64,000 nt of DNA from Parvibaculum sp041688015 (GCA_041688015.1 JBDNIY010000012.1:124001-188000), one strand, 5' to 3'; shown: positions 8,820 through 18,246, numbered from the stretch's first letter. The notes: a model not told the origin generated them from the letters alone. Made by a program: numbers and translations.

Positions 8820-9863
8820 ATGTTGAAACAATTTGGGAAAATCGGCCTCGCTGGCCTGTTTGCCGTGGCCGCTCTCGCTGCCTCGACAACGGCTCAAGCC
8901 GGCAACATTTCCGGCGCTGGTGCCACCTTCCCCTACCCCGTCTATGCCAAATGGGCCGAAGCCTATAAGGCCAAGACAGACGTGAGCATGAACTACCAGT
9001 CCATCGGTTCGGGCGGCGGCATCAAGCAGATCAAAGCCAAAACCGTTGACTTTGGTGCATCCGACGCCCCGCTAACGGGCGACGAACTGACCGAAGCGGG
9101 CCTAGCCCAGTTTCCGATGGTGATGGGCGCCATTGTGCCTGTGGTCAATCTCAAAGGCGTGAAGCCGGGCGAAATGGTCCTCACCGGTCATGTCCTTGCT
9201 GAAATCTATCTCGGCAATATCAAAAAATGGAACGACCCGCAGATCACAGCCCTCAACAAGGGCGTTAAGCTTCCCGATCGGGCCATTGCCGTTGTCCATC
9301 GTTCGGACGGTTCGGGCACGACGTTCAACTTCACCTACTACCTGAATGCCGTTGACGCGAAATGGGCCGACGTTGGCGTCAACAAATCCGTCCAGTGGCC
9401 GGTTGGTCTTGGCGGCAAAGGCAACGAAGGTGTGGCCGCTCTCGTCAGCCAGACATCGGGTTCCATCGGCTACATCGAATATGCCTATGCGCTCCAAAAT
9501 AAGATGTCTTATGCCGACATGCTCAATAAGGCTGGCAAGCGCGTAGAGCCGAGCCTCGCCTCGATCCAGGCGGCAGCTGCCAATGCGAAGTGGGATTCGG
9601 TCCCCGGCTTCGGTGTCATCCTTGCCGATCAGCCCGGCGCGGCAAGCTGGCCGATGACGGCGGCGACCTTCATCCTTGTTTACAACAAGCAGGACAAGCC
9701 CGCCAACGGCAAAGCCGTGCTCGATTTCTTCGGTTGGGCCTATGACGACGGCGACAAGCTCGCTGAAGACCTCGTCTATGTGCCGATGCCTGACAGCGTT
9801 GTCGATCAGGTCAAGGCAAGCTGGAAGAAGATCACCGACGAAGCCGGCAAGCCGATCCTTTAA
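8820..9863 (+). CDS. pstS: Phosphate ABC transporter, periplasmic binding protein
   Basis: A 347-residue PstS with a Sec signal (KIGLAGLFAVAALAASTTAQA, cleavage near residue 26). The conserved phosphate-site segments are present: GAGATFPYPVYAKWAE, SIGSGGGIKQI, FGASDAPLT and HRSDGSGTTFNFTYYL. It captures periplasmic phosphate and delivers it to PstCAB. It is the first gene of pstSCAB and has its own Pho box. A hairpin without a T-run follows it. Confidence 0.97.
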   Translation: MLKQFGKIGLAGLFAVAALAASTTAQAGNISGAGATFPYPVYAKWAEAYKAKTDVSMNYQSIGSGGGIKQIKAKTVDFGASDAPLTGDELTEAGLAQFPMVMGAIVPVVNLKGVKPGEMVLTGHVLAEIYLGNIKKWNDPQITALNKGVKLPDRAIAVVHRSDGSGTTFNFTYYLNAVDAKWADVGVNKSVQWPVGLGGKGNEGVAALVSQTSGSIGYIEYAYALQNKMSYADMLNKAGKRVEPSLASIQAAAANAKWDSVPGFGVILADQPGAASWPMTAATFILVYNKQDKPANGKAVLDFFGWAYDDGDKLAEDLVYVPMPDSVVDQVKASWKKITDEAGKPIL

Positions 9864-9888
9864 TCGCTTAATGGTTCATGATACCGGC

Positions 9889-9921
9889 AAGGGAAGGCGC
9901 AAAATTTATGTGCCTTCCCTT
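9889..9921 (+). other. Intercistronic hairpin between pstS and pstC
   Basis: AAGGGAAGGCGC and GTGCCTTCCCTT form a 12-bp stem (one G-U pair) with a 9-base loop. There is no T-run, so this is more likely a transcript-stabilising or attenuating element than a full terminator. It would allow more PstS than membrane subunits. Confidence 0.6.
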
Positions 9922-10011
9922 CGCCACTTAACCAAAATGAATTGTTCGAATATCGCCAAAAAAATTGCGCCCAACTCGGCATTTTTTTGAATCAGACATA
10001 GGACAGTCGAC

Positions 10012-10974
10012 ATGACTGACATTGCCGCACGACACTCAAGCCATCGAAGATGGCGATTTGGCGATCCCCTGTTCAAATATCTGACCTTCTTCTTTGCCAT
10101 GATGGTGCTCGCCATTCTGAGCGCCATCGTCATTACCCTGACAGTCGATGCTTGGCCCGCGCTTGAGACCTTTGGCCTACCCTTTATTTGGACTGCAAGT
10201 TGGAACCCGGTGACCGAACAATTCGGGGCGCTCGTACCCCTTGTCGGCACCATCGAAACCGCCGTCATCGCCATCGTCATCGGCGTGCCCTTCAGCTTCG
10301 GCGTGGCTTTTTTCCTGACCGAAATGTGCCCCCACTGGTTACGGCAGCCCATCGCAGTGGCCGTCGAACTTCTCGCCGCCGTGCCCAGCATCATTTACGG
10401 CATTTGGGGCCTCTTCGTTCTGGTGCCCCTTTTCCAGCACTATGTTGAGCCCGCCATGATCGCCACGCTCGGCAACATTCCGATCCTCGGCCATCTGTTT
10501 CAAGGTCCGCCCATCGGCATCGGCGTCTTCCTCGCCGGCATCATTCTCGCGCTGATGATCCTGCCCTTTATCACGTCGGTGATGCGCGAAGTCTTCGCCG
10601 CCGTCCCCGCAGTCTTGCGCGAAAGTGCCTATGGCCTTGGTGCCACGCGCTGGGAAGTCGTGTGGCGCGTCGTTCTGCCTTACAGCCGTGTCGGCGTCGT
10701 CGGCGCGATCATGCTCGGGCTGGGGCGCGCGCTTGGTGAGACGATGGCGGTCACCTTCGTCATCGGCAATGCCCATCGTTTGAGCCTGTCTCTCTTGGCT
10801 CCCGGCACCACCATCTCCGCGGCGCTGGCCAATGAATTTACCGAGGCAGATGGCGACCTTTACACCGCCTCATTGATTGCCCTTGGTCTGGTGCTCTTTG
10901 TTTTGACCTTTGTCGTTCTCGCCATCGGTAAACGCATGCTTCTGCGCACTACCGGCAAAGGAGGCATCGCATGA
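10012..10974 (+). CDS. pstC: Phosphate ABC transporter permease PstC
   Basis: A 320-residue inner-membrane permease with about six helices. PstC marks are the N-terminal helix followed by a periplasmic segment, VPSIIYGIWGLFVLVPLF, and the EAA-type coupling loop LRESAYGLGATRWEVVWRVVLPYSRVGVVGAIMLGLGRALGETMAVTFVIGN. It pairs with PstA to form the phosphate channel. Its stop overlaps the pstA start by ATGA. Confidence 0.96.
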   Translation: MTDIAARHSSHRRWRFGDPLFKYLTFFFAMMVLAILSAIVITLTVDAWPALETFGLPFIWTASWNPVTEQFGALVPLVGTIETAVIAIVIGVPFSFGVAFFLTEMCPHWLRQPIAVAVELLAAVPSIIYGIWGLFVLVPLFQHYVEPAMIATLGNIPILGHLFQGPPIGIGVFLAGIILALMILPFITSVMREVFAAVPAVLRESAYGLGATRWEVVWRVVLPYSRVGVVGAIMLGLGRALGETMAVTFVIGNAHRLSLSLLAPGTTISAALANEFTEADGDLYTASLIALGLVLFVLTFVVLAIGKRMLLRTTGKGGIA

Positions 10975-11870
10975 CCACGCCGCAAGCCCCCACAGCCAAT
11001 CAGATGCAACTCGACAAAAAAATCCAAACCCGTCGCGCCCATATTCGTAAACGTCATCGCTTCGACTACGCCATGACCATCATTTCCTATTTGATGACGG
11101 CGGCCGTTCTGGCCACTCTGGCCGCGATCCTTGTCACGCTTTTCTACAATGGCATTCAAGCCATCAAGCCCTCGCTCTTTCTGGAGAGCACGCCCGCACC
11201 GGGCAGTCAGGGCGGCCTTGCCAATGCGATCTATGGCAGTCTGGTGATGACCAGCATTGCCGTTGCCATAGCCGCTCCTGTTGGCATCATGGCCGGAACT
11301 TTTCTTGCCGAATATGCGCGCAAGAGCAAACTTGCCGAGATCGTGCGCTTTATCAATGACGTGCTCTTGAGCGCGCCCTCCATCATCATCGGCCTCTTCG
11401 TCTATGCCGTTGTCGTCTTGAGCATGGGCCACTTCTCGGCTTGGGCAGGCATTGCAGCACTCGCCATCATCGCCGTGCCAATCATCGTGCGCACGACCGA
11501 AGACATGCTCACACTAGTGCCCGACAGCTTGCGCGAAGCAGGCGCGGCACTTGGTGCCCCGCGCTGGAAGGTCATCACAGCCATCAGCTACCGCGCGGCC
11601 TTTCAGGGCATTCTGACAGGCGTATTGCTTGCCATTGCCCGCGTCAGCGGTGAAACCGCGCCTCTCCTGTTTACGGCCCTGAACAATCAATTCTGGAGCA
11701 CCGACCTCAACGCCCCGATGGCCAACCTACCGGTTGTCATCTTCCAGTTTGCCATGAGCCCCTATGAAGACTGGCGTAGTCTGGCATGGGGCGGGGCCCT
11801 CCTCATCACAACAACCGTCCTGGCGCTCAACATCGTTGCCCGCCTGTCCGCCAAGGGAAAGAGAGCATGA
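10971..11870 (+). CDS. pstA: Phosphate ABC transporter permease PstA
   Basis: A 299-residue permease, partner of PstC. It has a basic N-terminus, about six helices and the coupling loop LREAGAALGAPRWKVITAISYRAAFQGILTGVLLAIARVSGETAPLLFTA. PstA proteins carry this GETAPLLFTA ending. It is coupled by ATGA at both ends to pstC and pstB. Confidence 0.96.
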   Translation: MTTPQAPTANQMQLDKKIQTRRAHIRKRHRFDYAMTIISYLMTAAVLATLAAILVTLFYNGIQAIKPSLFLESTPAPGSQGGLANAIYGSLVMTSIAVAIAAPVGIMAGTFLAEYARKSKLAEIVRFINDVLLSAPSIIIGLFVYAVVVLSMGHFSAWAGIAALAIIAVPIIVRTTEDMLTLVPDSLREAGAALGAPRWKVITAISYRAAFQGILTGVLLAIARVSGETAPLLFTALNNQFWSTDLNAPMANLPVVIFQFAMSPYEDWRSLAWGGALLITTTVLALNIVARLSAKGKRA

Positions 11871-12700
11871 GTATGAACGACGATGCATTGACCGCGTCCT
11901 CCCTCGGGGCGAGCCATCGCCCGACGCTCGATGGCATGCCCTCCATGCCCGAAAAAATTGGCGTGAAGGGCCTCAATTTCTACTATGGCGATTTTCATGC
12001 GCTAAAGGACATCAACATCTCGATCCCCGATCGCCGTGTCACAGCGTTCATCGGCCCGTCGGGGTGCGGCAAGTCCACGCTGCTACGCACGCTCAATCGC
12101 ATTTATGAAATGTATCCCGGCCAACGCTCCACCGGCGAAGTCGTGGTCGATGGCCAGAACATTCTCGCGCCCGGTGCCGACCTCACCGAATTGCGCACCA
12201 AAATCGGCATGGTCTTTCAAAAACCAACCCCCTTTCCCATGTCGATTTTTGAAAACGTCGCCTTCGGCATTCGCCTCTACGAAAAACTCTCGCGCACCGA
12301 CCTTGAAGAACGCGTCCATTGGGCACTAACGCGCGCCAATCTCTGGGGCGAAGTCAAAGACAAACTCAATGCCATCGGCACCAGCCTTTCAGGGGGCCAG
12401 CAGCAGCGCCTCTGCATCGCGCGAGCTATCGCCGTCAAACCGCAGATCCTGTTGATGGACGAACCGGCCTCCGCCCTTGACCCCCTCTCAACGGCAAAGC
12501 TCGAAGAACTGATCGAAGAACTACGCGAGGAATTCTGCATCGTCATCGTTACCCATAACATGCAGCAAGCAGCGCGCGCGTCGGACTACACCGCCTTTAT
12601 GTATCTGGGTGAACTAGTAGAATTCGACACATCAGAGAAGATTTTTACCAATCCCTCCAACAAGCGCACCCGCGACTATGTGACCGGTCGATTTGGTTAA
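11867..12700 (+). CDS. pstB: Phosphate ABC transporter ATPase PstB
   Basis: A 277-residue ATPase that powers phosphate uptake. Walker A is GPSGCGKST, the signature is LSGGQQQRLCIARAIA, Walker B is ILLMDEPASALDP and the switch His is in VTHNMQQA. The chosen ATG overlaps the pstA stop (ATGA); a longer upstream reading would lie inside pstA. About 28 residues precede the PstB core, slightly longer than usual. No phoU or phoB follows in this window, unlike many pst operons. Confidence 0.96.
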   Translation: MSMNDDALTASSLGASHRPTLDGMPSMPEKIGVKGLNFYYGDFHALKDINISIPDRRVTAFIGPSGCGKSTLLRTLNRIYEMYPGQRSTGEVVVDGQNILAPGADLTELRTKIGMVFQKPTPFPMSIFENVAFGIRLYEKLSRTDLEERVHWALTRANLWGEVKDKLNAIGTSLSGGQQQRLCIARAIAVKPQILLMDEPASALDPLSTAKLEELIEELREEFCIVIVTHNMQQAARASDYTAFMYLGELVEFDTSEKIFTNPSNKRTRDYVTGRFG

Positions 12701-12775
12701 GCTCTGCTTGCTTTTGAGAACCACTTGCAGATAGGCTGACGTTTTCTAAGCGCACCCTGCTGGAGTTTGCATCTC

Positions 12776-13615
12776 ATGTTGGCCACTCTCGTCATTGTCT
12801 TTCGCGAAATGATCGAAGCCGGATTGATCGTCGGTATCGTCTTGGCCGCCACTAAAGGTGTGTCCATGCGTGGCCTCTGGGTCACCTATGGTGTCGCAGG
12901 CGGTGTCGCGGGGGCCTGTGTCGTCGCCCTTTTTGCAGGCTCTATAGCCAGTCTGTTTGCCGGCTCGGGTCAGGAACTCTTCAACGCCTCCATCCTCATG
13001 CTCGCCGTCTGCATGCTCGCTTGGCACAATGTTTGGATGGCCTCTCACGGGCGCGAAATCGCACGCAACATGGAGTCTCTTGGTGTTGGTGTTGCCAGCG
13101 GCAACCGAACCCTCACTGCTCTTGCGCTCGTCGTCGGTATCGCCGTGTTGCGCGAAGGCTCAGAAGTCGTCCTCTTCCTTTACGGCATCGCCGCCTCTGG
13201 GGGCACAAGCACTGTGGCCATGTTGATCGGCGGCGCCGTCGGCATAGCGGGCGGCGCATTGGTCAGTGCCCTGCTCTATTTTGGTTTGCTCTCGATCCCC
13301 ACGCACCGCCTCTTTGCCGTGACATCAGGCCTGATTACATTGCTGGCCGCAGGCCTTGCCGCCCAAGCCATCCATTACATCCAGCAGGCAGGCTTCTTGC
13401 GCGTCTTCACCACGCGCATGTGGGACAGCACATGGCTGCTCGATCAGCACGGTCTGGCGGGACAGATGTTGCACACATTGGTCGGTTACTCCTCGCGGCC
13501 CTCCGGCGCGCAGCTCATCGTCTATCTGGCGACGGTCATCATCATTGTCGGCCTGATGCGCATGACCGGCCCACGCCGGACACCCATCGCCGCTGCCCCA
13601 GCCGCTGGCGACTGA
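12776..13615 (+). CDS. FTR1-family iron permease
   Basis: A 279-residue inner-membrane protein with about seven helices. It carries two Glu-containing motifs typical of FTR1/EfeU: REMIEAGL near residue 10 (variant of REGLE) and REGSE near residue 128. These bind iron in the membrane path. No EfeO or EfeB partner is adjacent. It faces tonB-exbD-exbB tail to tail, which suggests shared iron biology but not an operon. ATG at 12776 has TGGAG 10 bases upstream; a TTG at 12767 is possible. Confidence 0.85.
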   Translation: MLATLVIVFREMIEAGLIVGIVLAATKGVSMRGLWVTYGVAGGVAGACVVALFAGSIASLFAGSGQELFNASILMLAVCMLAWHNVWMASHGREIARNMESLGVGVASGNRTLTALALVVGIAVLREGSEVVLFLYGIAASGGTSTVAMLIGGAVGIAGGALVSALLYFGLLSIPTHRLFAVTSGLITLLAAGLAAQAIHYIQQAGFLRVFTTRMWDSTWLLDQHGLAGQMLHTLVGYSSRPSGAQLIVYLATVIIIVGLMRMTGPRRTPIAAAPAAGD

Positions 13616-13636
13616 GGCAAACAACTGGCAGGATCG

Positions 13637-14335
13637 TCAGTCCACCAACTTGAAACGCACCGGAATATTGAGCGCCTGACTTTGTTGCGTCATCGCATCG
13701 GGAAACGGCGGCAAGGGATCAGCGCGGCGAAAAGTTGAGAGCGCCGCCCTGTCATAGGCCGCACTCCCTGAACTGCGCGCCACCGCCAGCGCCGTGATGT
13801 GGCCGTTGCGCTCAAATTCGACATGCACCAGCACAAGACGCTCGGCCTGACGCGATCCGGCGATGCGCGGATACTTCTTGTAGCGCTCCAGATGCGCAAA
13901 CAACTCGCTCAGATAATTGGGTGTGACCGCCGCCCGCGCTTCAATCGGTGACTGGGCCTTCACCGGCGCAGCAGGCGCTGCCCTCTGGTTCACAACAGGT
14001 GCGGGCTCTGGTTCTTTGGGCTTAGGCCGCTCAGGGCGTGGCTTAGGCTTTACCTTCTTCAACACCACTTCGGCTTTTTCAACGACCGGCAATTCTTTGG
14101 GTTTGATGTCGGGTTCAATCACGCGCTTCTGCACCGACGCAGGCGGTGTCGGCTGCATGTCGATCAGAATCGCGGGCGGCGGTGCTTCGGGTTTGATCGG
14201 ATGCACCGTCCAGCCGATGAAGAAGACCGCTATCCCCGCATGCAGACCTAACGCGATGACAAAACTTCGTCGCCAACGCTTTCGCATTTCCCCGTCACCG
14301 ACGAGACCATAGGGGGATATGTCGATCACATTCAC
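13637..14335 (-). CDS. tonB: TonB energy transducer
   Basis: A 232-residue TonB. One N-terminal membrane helix (SFVIALGLHAGIAVFFIGWTV) is followed by a Pro/Lys/Glu-rich spacer (KPKPRPERPKPKEPEPAP) and a C-terminal TonB domain (YPRIAGSRQAERLVLVHVEF, then ALAVARSSGSAAYDRAAL). It transmits proton-motive energy to outer-membrane receptors. It is last in exbB-exbD-tonB; its start overlaps the exbD stop. Confidence 0.93.
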   Translation of the reverse strand: MNVIDISPYGLVGDGEMRKRWRRSFVIALGLHAGIAVFFIGWTVHPIKPEAPPPAILIDMQPTPPASVQKRVIEPDIKPKELPVVEKAEVVLKKVKPKPRPERPKPKEPEPAPVVNQRAAPAAPVKAQSPIEARAAVTPNYLSELFAHLERYKKYPRIAGSRQAERLVLVHVEFERNGHITALAVARSSGSAAYDRAALSTFRRADPLPPFPDAMTQQSQALNIPVRFKLVD

Positions 14336-14757
14336 GGTTGAGGTGCTTCGAGACCGATCAGCGCCACCTTGAGATATCCCGCATTGCGCAAGCTGTTCAT
14401 CACGTCCATCAGATCGCCATAGGGGACCGTTTTGTCGGCCCGCAGAAAGATCCGCTGAGCCTTGTCGCCACCTGTTGCAAGCTCGAGCTTTTTTTGCAGG
14501 AAAGCGCTCGAAACGCTCTCATTTCCGAGCGCAAGGCTAAGGTCCTGTTTGACTGTCAGCATGACCGGCTTGTCAGGCCGGGGCGTCTGGTGCGTGGCAG
14601 CGGTTGGCAGATCAACCGGGATATCCACGGTCGCCAGCGGCGCGGCGACCATAAAGATGATCAGCAAGACCAAGATCACATCAATGAACGGCGTCACATT
14701 GATTTCATGTGTCACTTCCAAATCATCGCCAATACCATGGTTGAGACGGACACCCAT
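14332..14757 (-). CDS. exbD: ExbD, TonB-system proton channel subunit
   Basis: A 141-residue ExbD/TolR-family protein. EINVTPFIDVILVLLIIFMV contains the membrane helix with the essential Asp (FID). The periplasmic domain follows, ending with RADKTVPYGDLMDVMNSLRNAGYLKVALI. It works with ExbB and TonB. It is translationally coupled to tonB and begins 5 bp after exbB. Confidence 0.94.
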   Translation of the reverse strand: MGVRLNHGIGDDLEVTHEINVTPFIDVILVLLIIFMVAAPLATVDIPVDLPTAATHQTPRPDKPVMLTVKQDLSLALGNESVSSAFLQKKLELATGGDKAQRIFLRADKTVPYGDLMDVMNSLRNAGYLKVALIGLEAPQP

Positions 14758-14762
14758 CGCCG

Positions 14763-15647
14763 TTACTCCGCCGCTTTGCGCGACGCTTGTGCGCTCTGCC
14801 GATCGAGATCACGCGATACTAAACGTAGCACCTCAGCCGCCGCATCCGCCACCACGCCGCGCTGCACCGCGATCATCCGCACAAACATATTGTAAATCAC
14901 CACCGCCGGGATCGCCGCCACAAGTCCCATCGCGGTCGCCAGCAAAGCCTCGGCAATGCCGGGGGCTACCACCGCCAAATTGGTCGTTTGGGACTGCGAA
15001 ATACCAATAAAGCTGTTCATAATGCCCCAAACGGTACCAAACAGCCCCACAAAGGGGGCCGTTGCCCCGATGGTGGCCAGCACCCCGGTCCCAAGCCCCA
15101 GCCGTCGCCCAACGGCTGCTTCCAGCCGTTCCAGCCGCGATCCGACGCGCTCCTTGATGCCCTCCTTGTCCGCCGCTGCACTTTCGGCCGACAGGCGCAT
15201 TTCAAAATCAGCCGCCTGCACCAAAGCCTGCACCGCACCGCCGCCCTTGCCAACCGCCGCTAGGGCGTCCTCAAGCGTGGTGGACGCCGATAGTGCCGAC
15301 GATGCCGCCAGCACCCGCCGCCGCGCCGCCGCAAGCTCCAGGCTCTTGGCAAGCCACACCGTCCAAGTCATCACCGAAGCAAAGGCAAGCCCGATCAGGA
15401 CTAGCTTCACAACGACATCTGCCCCCATAAACATGCCCCAAGGCGACAAATCGCGCGGCAACAGCGCCAAAAGACCAGCATCGACTGGGGGAGGCGCTGC
15501 GACATCGCTCGCCGCACCAAGCCCGTCGGCGCGCGCCAAAACGGGTGCAAAAACAACAACCGCCACCGCAGCGGTCAGGCCGCCCTCTGTAAGCCGTCGC
15601 ACCAGATTTGAACCAAACCTCAACACACGCATTCTCCCTTTCGCCAC
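14763..15647 (-). CDS. exbB: ExbB, TonB-system energiser
   Basis: A 294-residue ExbB/MotA/TolQ-type channel protein. It starts with an N-terminal export or anchor segment (about residues 17-40), followed by a membrane helix near residues 80-105. The conserved C-terminal part is VLATIGATAPFVGLFGTVWGIMNSFIGIS and VAPGIAEALLATAMGLVAAIPAVVIYN. The extended N-terminus is typical of the tonB-system ExbB of alphaproteobacteria. It is the first gene of exbB-exbD-tonB. Confidence 0.94.
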   Translation of the reverse strand: MAKGRMRVLRFGSNLVRRLTEGGLTAAVAVVVFAPVLARADGLGAASDVAAPPPVDAGLLALLPRDLSPWGMFMGADVVVKLVLIGLAFASVMTWTVWLAKSLELAAARRRVLAASSALSASTTLEDALAAVGKGGGAVQALVQAADFEMRLSAESAAADKEGIKERVGSRLERLEAAVGRRLGLGTGVLATIGATAPFVGLFGTVWGIMNSFIGISQSQTTNLAVVAPGIAEALLATAMGLVAAIPAVVIYNMFVRMIAVQRGVVADAAAEVLRLVSRDLDRQSAQASRKAAE

Positions 15648-16046
15648 CTCAGGCAGCCACGCAGACCCCCATTCTGACAGAAAATGAGGGGTTCTCCGGG
15701 CACTTATAACAAGAAGTCACCACCGCCGCGCGGCTAACGCACGACAGATCGCCGTCAGTCTTTTCCCGCACCAACGATAATTGTATAGCTCATAGAATTT
15801 TCGCATCACGCATCCAAGCAGCCACCATTCTTTCCACCTCGACGTCAAATTCATGGTGCTCACAAAATACCCTTGATTTTAAAGGGGAAAGCCGCACCCG
15901 AGTTCATCATTGACAGCGCAGGGTGGCCCCGTAATATTCCACAAACTGCTAGGCGACAGCACACATTGGGGTGGCGTTTAATGCTAATCTCCACCTCAAA
16001 TACTCAAAACGCTCATTCTTTTCCAAGTCCAAACGGCGCGTAACAC
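15648..16046. other. Divergent intergenic region exbB / desaturase
   Basis: About 400 bases separating exbB (leftward) from the desaturase (rightward), so it must hold both promoters. I found no convincing Fur, Irr or RirA motif and no RNA-like structure. Confidence 0.4.
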
Positions 16047-17033
16047 ATGCAATACAAGATCAAGGAACTGGCCGCGCATTGCGCAAAATACCGAAGGCCA
16101 GATGCCTGGCAGGCGATCAGGCAGATTGTGACGACAGCCCTGCCCTTCTTGGCGCTGTCAATCGCCATGTATCTGAGCCTTAAATACAGCTATTGGCTGA
16201 CGCTCGCATTGTCAGTGCCAGCGGCAGGCTGCGCCTTGCGCTTCTTCATCATTCAACACGATTGCGGTCACGGCTCGTTCTTCGCCTCAAAGCGCGCCAA
16301 TGATTTGACCGGTCGCGCGTTGAGCCTCTTCACGATCACGCCCTATGCCTATTGGCGCCGCCTTCACGCGCTCCACCACGCCTCCTCGTCCAACCTCGAT
16401 CGGCGCGGCTTTGGCGACATCGATACGCTGACAGTGGCCGAATATCGCGCTTTGCCGCCGATACGTCGCCTGACCTATCGCATTTACCGCAACCCGATCT
16501 TTCTGCTCGCCATCGGTGGCCCGATCCATTTCCTGTTGTTGCAACGCTTCCCAATCACCTTGAAGCGGCCTATCTGGGAAATGTGGTCAAGCGTGATGAC
16601 CCACAATCTGGTTATGGCGCTGTTCTATGGCGCGCTGCTTGTCGTGCTCGGCTGGGAGCATTTCACCATTCTCGTCTTGCCGATCCTTGTGGTCGCCGCC
16701 GCCATGGGCGTCTGGCTGTTCTATGTTCAGCATCAGTTTGAGAATACAAGCTGGGAAAAAAACGAAAATTGGGACCGTCAAACCGCCGCTCTTCTCGGCA
16801 GCTCCTACTATGAACTGCCGCGCATCCTGCAGTGGTTCACAGGCAATATTGGGTTGCACCACATTCATCATCTGTGCAGCCACATCCCTAACTACCGCCT
16901 GCAGGAATGCCTCGACGCCTTGCCGGAACTCAAGTCCATCAACCGGATGACCATCCTGCAAAGCCTCAAGACGGCACCCTTGGCTCTTTGGGATACCGAC
17001 AAAAACAAATTGGTCAGCTTTCAGGGTGTTTGA
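16047..17033 (+). CDS. Membrane fatty acid desaturase
   Basis: A 328-residue desaturase of the acyl-lipid/beta-carotene hydroxylase-like superfamily. The three His boxes that bind the diiron centre are present: HDCGH (71-75), HALHH (107-111) and HHIHH (271-275), with an extra His at 229. Four to five membrane helices lie between them. It should introduce a double bond into membrane fatty acyl chains using oxygen and a reduced electron carrier. Regiospecificity cannot be told. Confidence 0.9.
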   Translation: MQYKIKELAAHCAKYRRPDAWQAIRQIVTTALPFLALSIAMYLSLKYSYWLTLALSVPAAGCALRFFIIQHDCGHGSFFASKRANDLTGRALSLFTITPYAYWRRLHALHHASSSNLDRRGFGDIDTLTVAEYRALPPIRRLTYRIYRNPIFLLAIGGPIHFLLLQRFPITLKRPIWEMWSSVMTHNLVMALFYGALLVVLGWEHFTILVLPILVVAAAMGVWLFYVQHQFENTSWEKNENWDRQTAALLGSSYYELPRILQWFTGNIGLHHIHHLCSHIPNYRLQECLDALPELKSINRMTILQSLKTAPLALWDTDKNKLVSFQGV

Positions 17034-17080
17034 TGCTCGCGGGCTTTGGCAGAGGCGTCCAACCCGCTAATCTCACGGCC

Positions 17081-17332
17081 ATGCAGAAGCTCTGGTATCT
17101 CTACATTCTTGAATGCGAAGGCGACCGCCTCTATACTGGCATCACCATCGACGTGGAAGCACGCTACAAGGCTCATGCCAGTGGACGCGGCGCGAAGTTT
17201 ACGCGGAGCTATCCGCCACGCCGCATTGTGCTGGTTGAAACCCACGCTGACCGCTCGGCCGCTTCAAAAGCCGAATACGCCATCAAGAAGCTGACTTCTG
17301 ACGCGAAGCGCAAGCTCATAGCTGACCAATAG
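17081..17332 (+). CDS. GIY-YIG domain protein (UPF0213-like)
   Basis: An 83-residue single GIY-YIG domain. WYLYILEC corresponds to GIY, LYTGITIDVEARYKAHASGRGAKFTRSYPPRRIV to YIG plus the catalytic Arg region, and KAEYAIKKLT contains the metal-binding Glu. Small proteins of this type are predicted nucleases of unknown role. An alternative ATG at 17033 overlaps the desaturase stop (TGATG) and would add 16 unconserved residues. Confidence 0.85.
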   Translation: MQKLWYLYILECEGDRLYTGITIDVEARYKAHASGRGAKFTRSYPPRRIVLVETHADRSAASKAEYAIKKLTSDAKRKLIADQ

Positions 17333-17341
17333 GAATCGCGC

Positions 17342-17563
17342 ATGTCCGACATCCAGTTACTGAGCGACCGGATCGACAAGATGGAAATTCATCTCGCGCA
17401 CCAAGATCAAGTAATCGACGATCTGAATGCCGTCGTCGCGCACCAATGGAGCGAGATCGAGGCCATGGCGCGTCGCCTCGCCAAACTCGGAGACCGTGTC
17501 TATGTGGTTGAGGAACAGGGCGGCGAGCCCGCACCCGCCGAACCACCGCCGCCGCATTATTGA
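17342..17563 (+). CDS. slyX: SlyX family protein
   Basis: A 73-residue short coiled-coil protein. The whole N-terminal part is a heptad-rich helix (LSDRIDKMEIHLAHQDQVID, then a second helix) and it ends with a proline tail, PAPAEPPPPHY. This is the length and architecture of SlyX, whose function is not established. It lies 9 bp after the GIY-YIG gene and just before the pseudouridine synthase gene, probably in one operon. Confidence 0.88.
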   Translation: MSDIQLLSDRIDKMEIHLAHQDQVIDDLNAVVAHQWSEIEAMARRLAKLGDRVYVVEEQGGEPAPAEPPPPHY

Positions 17564-17574
17564 TTTAACGCCTC

Positions 17575-18246
17575 ATGCAAAACCAACCCGTCGGCCTTCT
17601 CAATTATCAGCCGCCCAAAAGCCCATGGCTCTCGGTGATCCATCGCGACGACGATATTTTGGTGCTCGACAAGCCAAGCGGCTTGCTATCGGTGCCCGGC
17701 AAACCCGAAGCCCATGGCGATTGCTTGCAGGAACGCGCGCGCAAATTCTATCGCGGCGCGATGACAGTTCACCGCCTCGACAAGGACACGTCCGGCGTCA
17801 TTGTCATGGGCATGACGCGCAAAGCCCATGCCCATATCAGCATGCAGTTCGAGGCCCGACAGACGACCAAAACCTATATCGCGCGCGTCTGGGGCAAACT
17901 CGAAGGTGATGAGGGTGACATTGATTTGCCGATTGGTAGCGACTGGGCAAATCGTCCAAAACAAATGATCGACCACGCGGAAGGACGCGCCGCGCAAACC
18001 CATTGGCAGGTCATTGAACGCGACGAGCGCACGACGCGCCTACGCCTAACGCCCACCACCGGCCGCTCACATCAGTTGCGCGTCCATTTGTTGAGTTTTG
18101 GGCACCCCATTCTGGGTGATGTGTTCTACGCTCACGCCGAAGCGCTGGCCGCCTCAGACCGTCTACAACTTCACGCTGAAACGCTGACATTTACCCATCC
18201 AGGCACAGGCCAAACCTGCACGTTCAGCGCGCCCTGCCCGTTCTAA
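17575..18246 (+). CDS. rluA: RluA-family pseudouridine synthase
   Basis: A 223-residue synthase converting uridine to pseudouridine in RNA. The catalytic motif HRLDKDTSG places the nucleophile at Asp69. DDDILVLDKPSGLLSVPG and RSHQLRVHLLSFGHPILGD are further family motifs. There is no S4 domain, and the short length fits RluA (23S rRNA U746 and tRNA U32) rather than RluC/D. That specificity is by analogy. Confidence 0.88.
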   Translation: MQNQPVGLLNYQPPKSPWLSVIHRDDDILVLDKPSGLLSVPGKPEAHGDCLQERARKFYRGAMTVHRLDKDTSGVIVMGMTRKAHAHISMQFEARQTTKTYIARVWGKLEGDEGDIDLPIGSDWANRPKQMIDHAEGRAAQTHWQVIERDERTTRLRLTPTTGRSHQLRVHLLSFGHPILGDVFYAHAEALAASDRLQLHAETLTFTHPGTGQTCTFSAPCPF

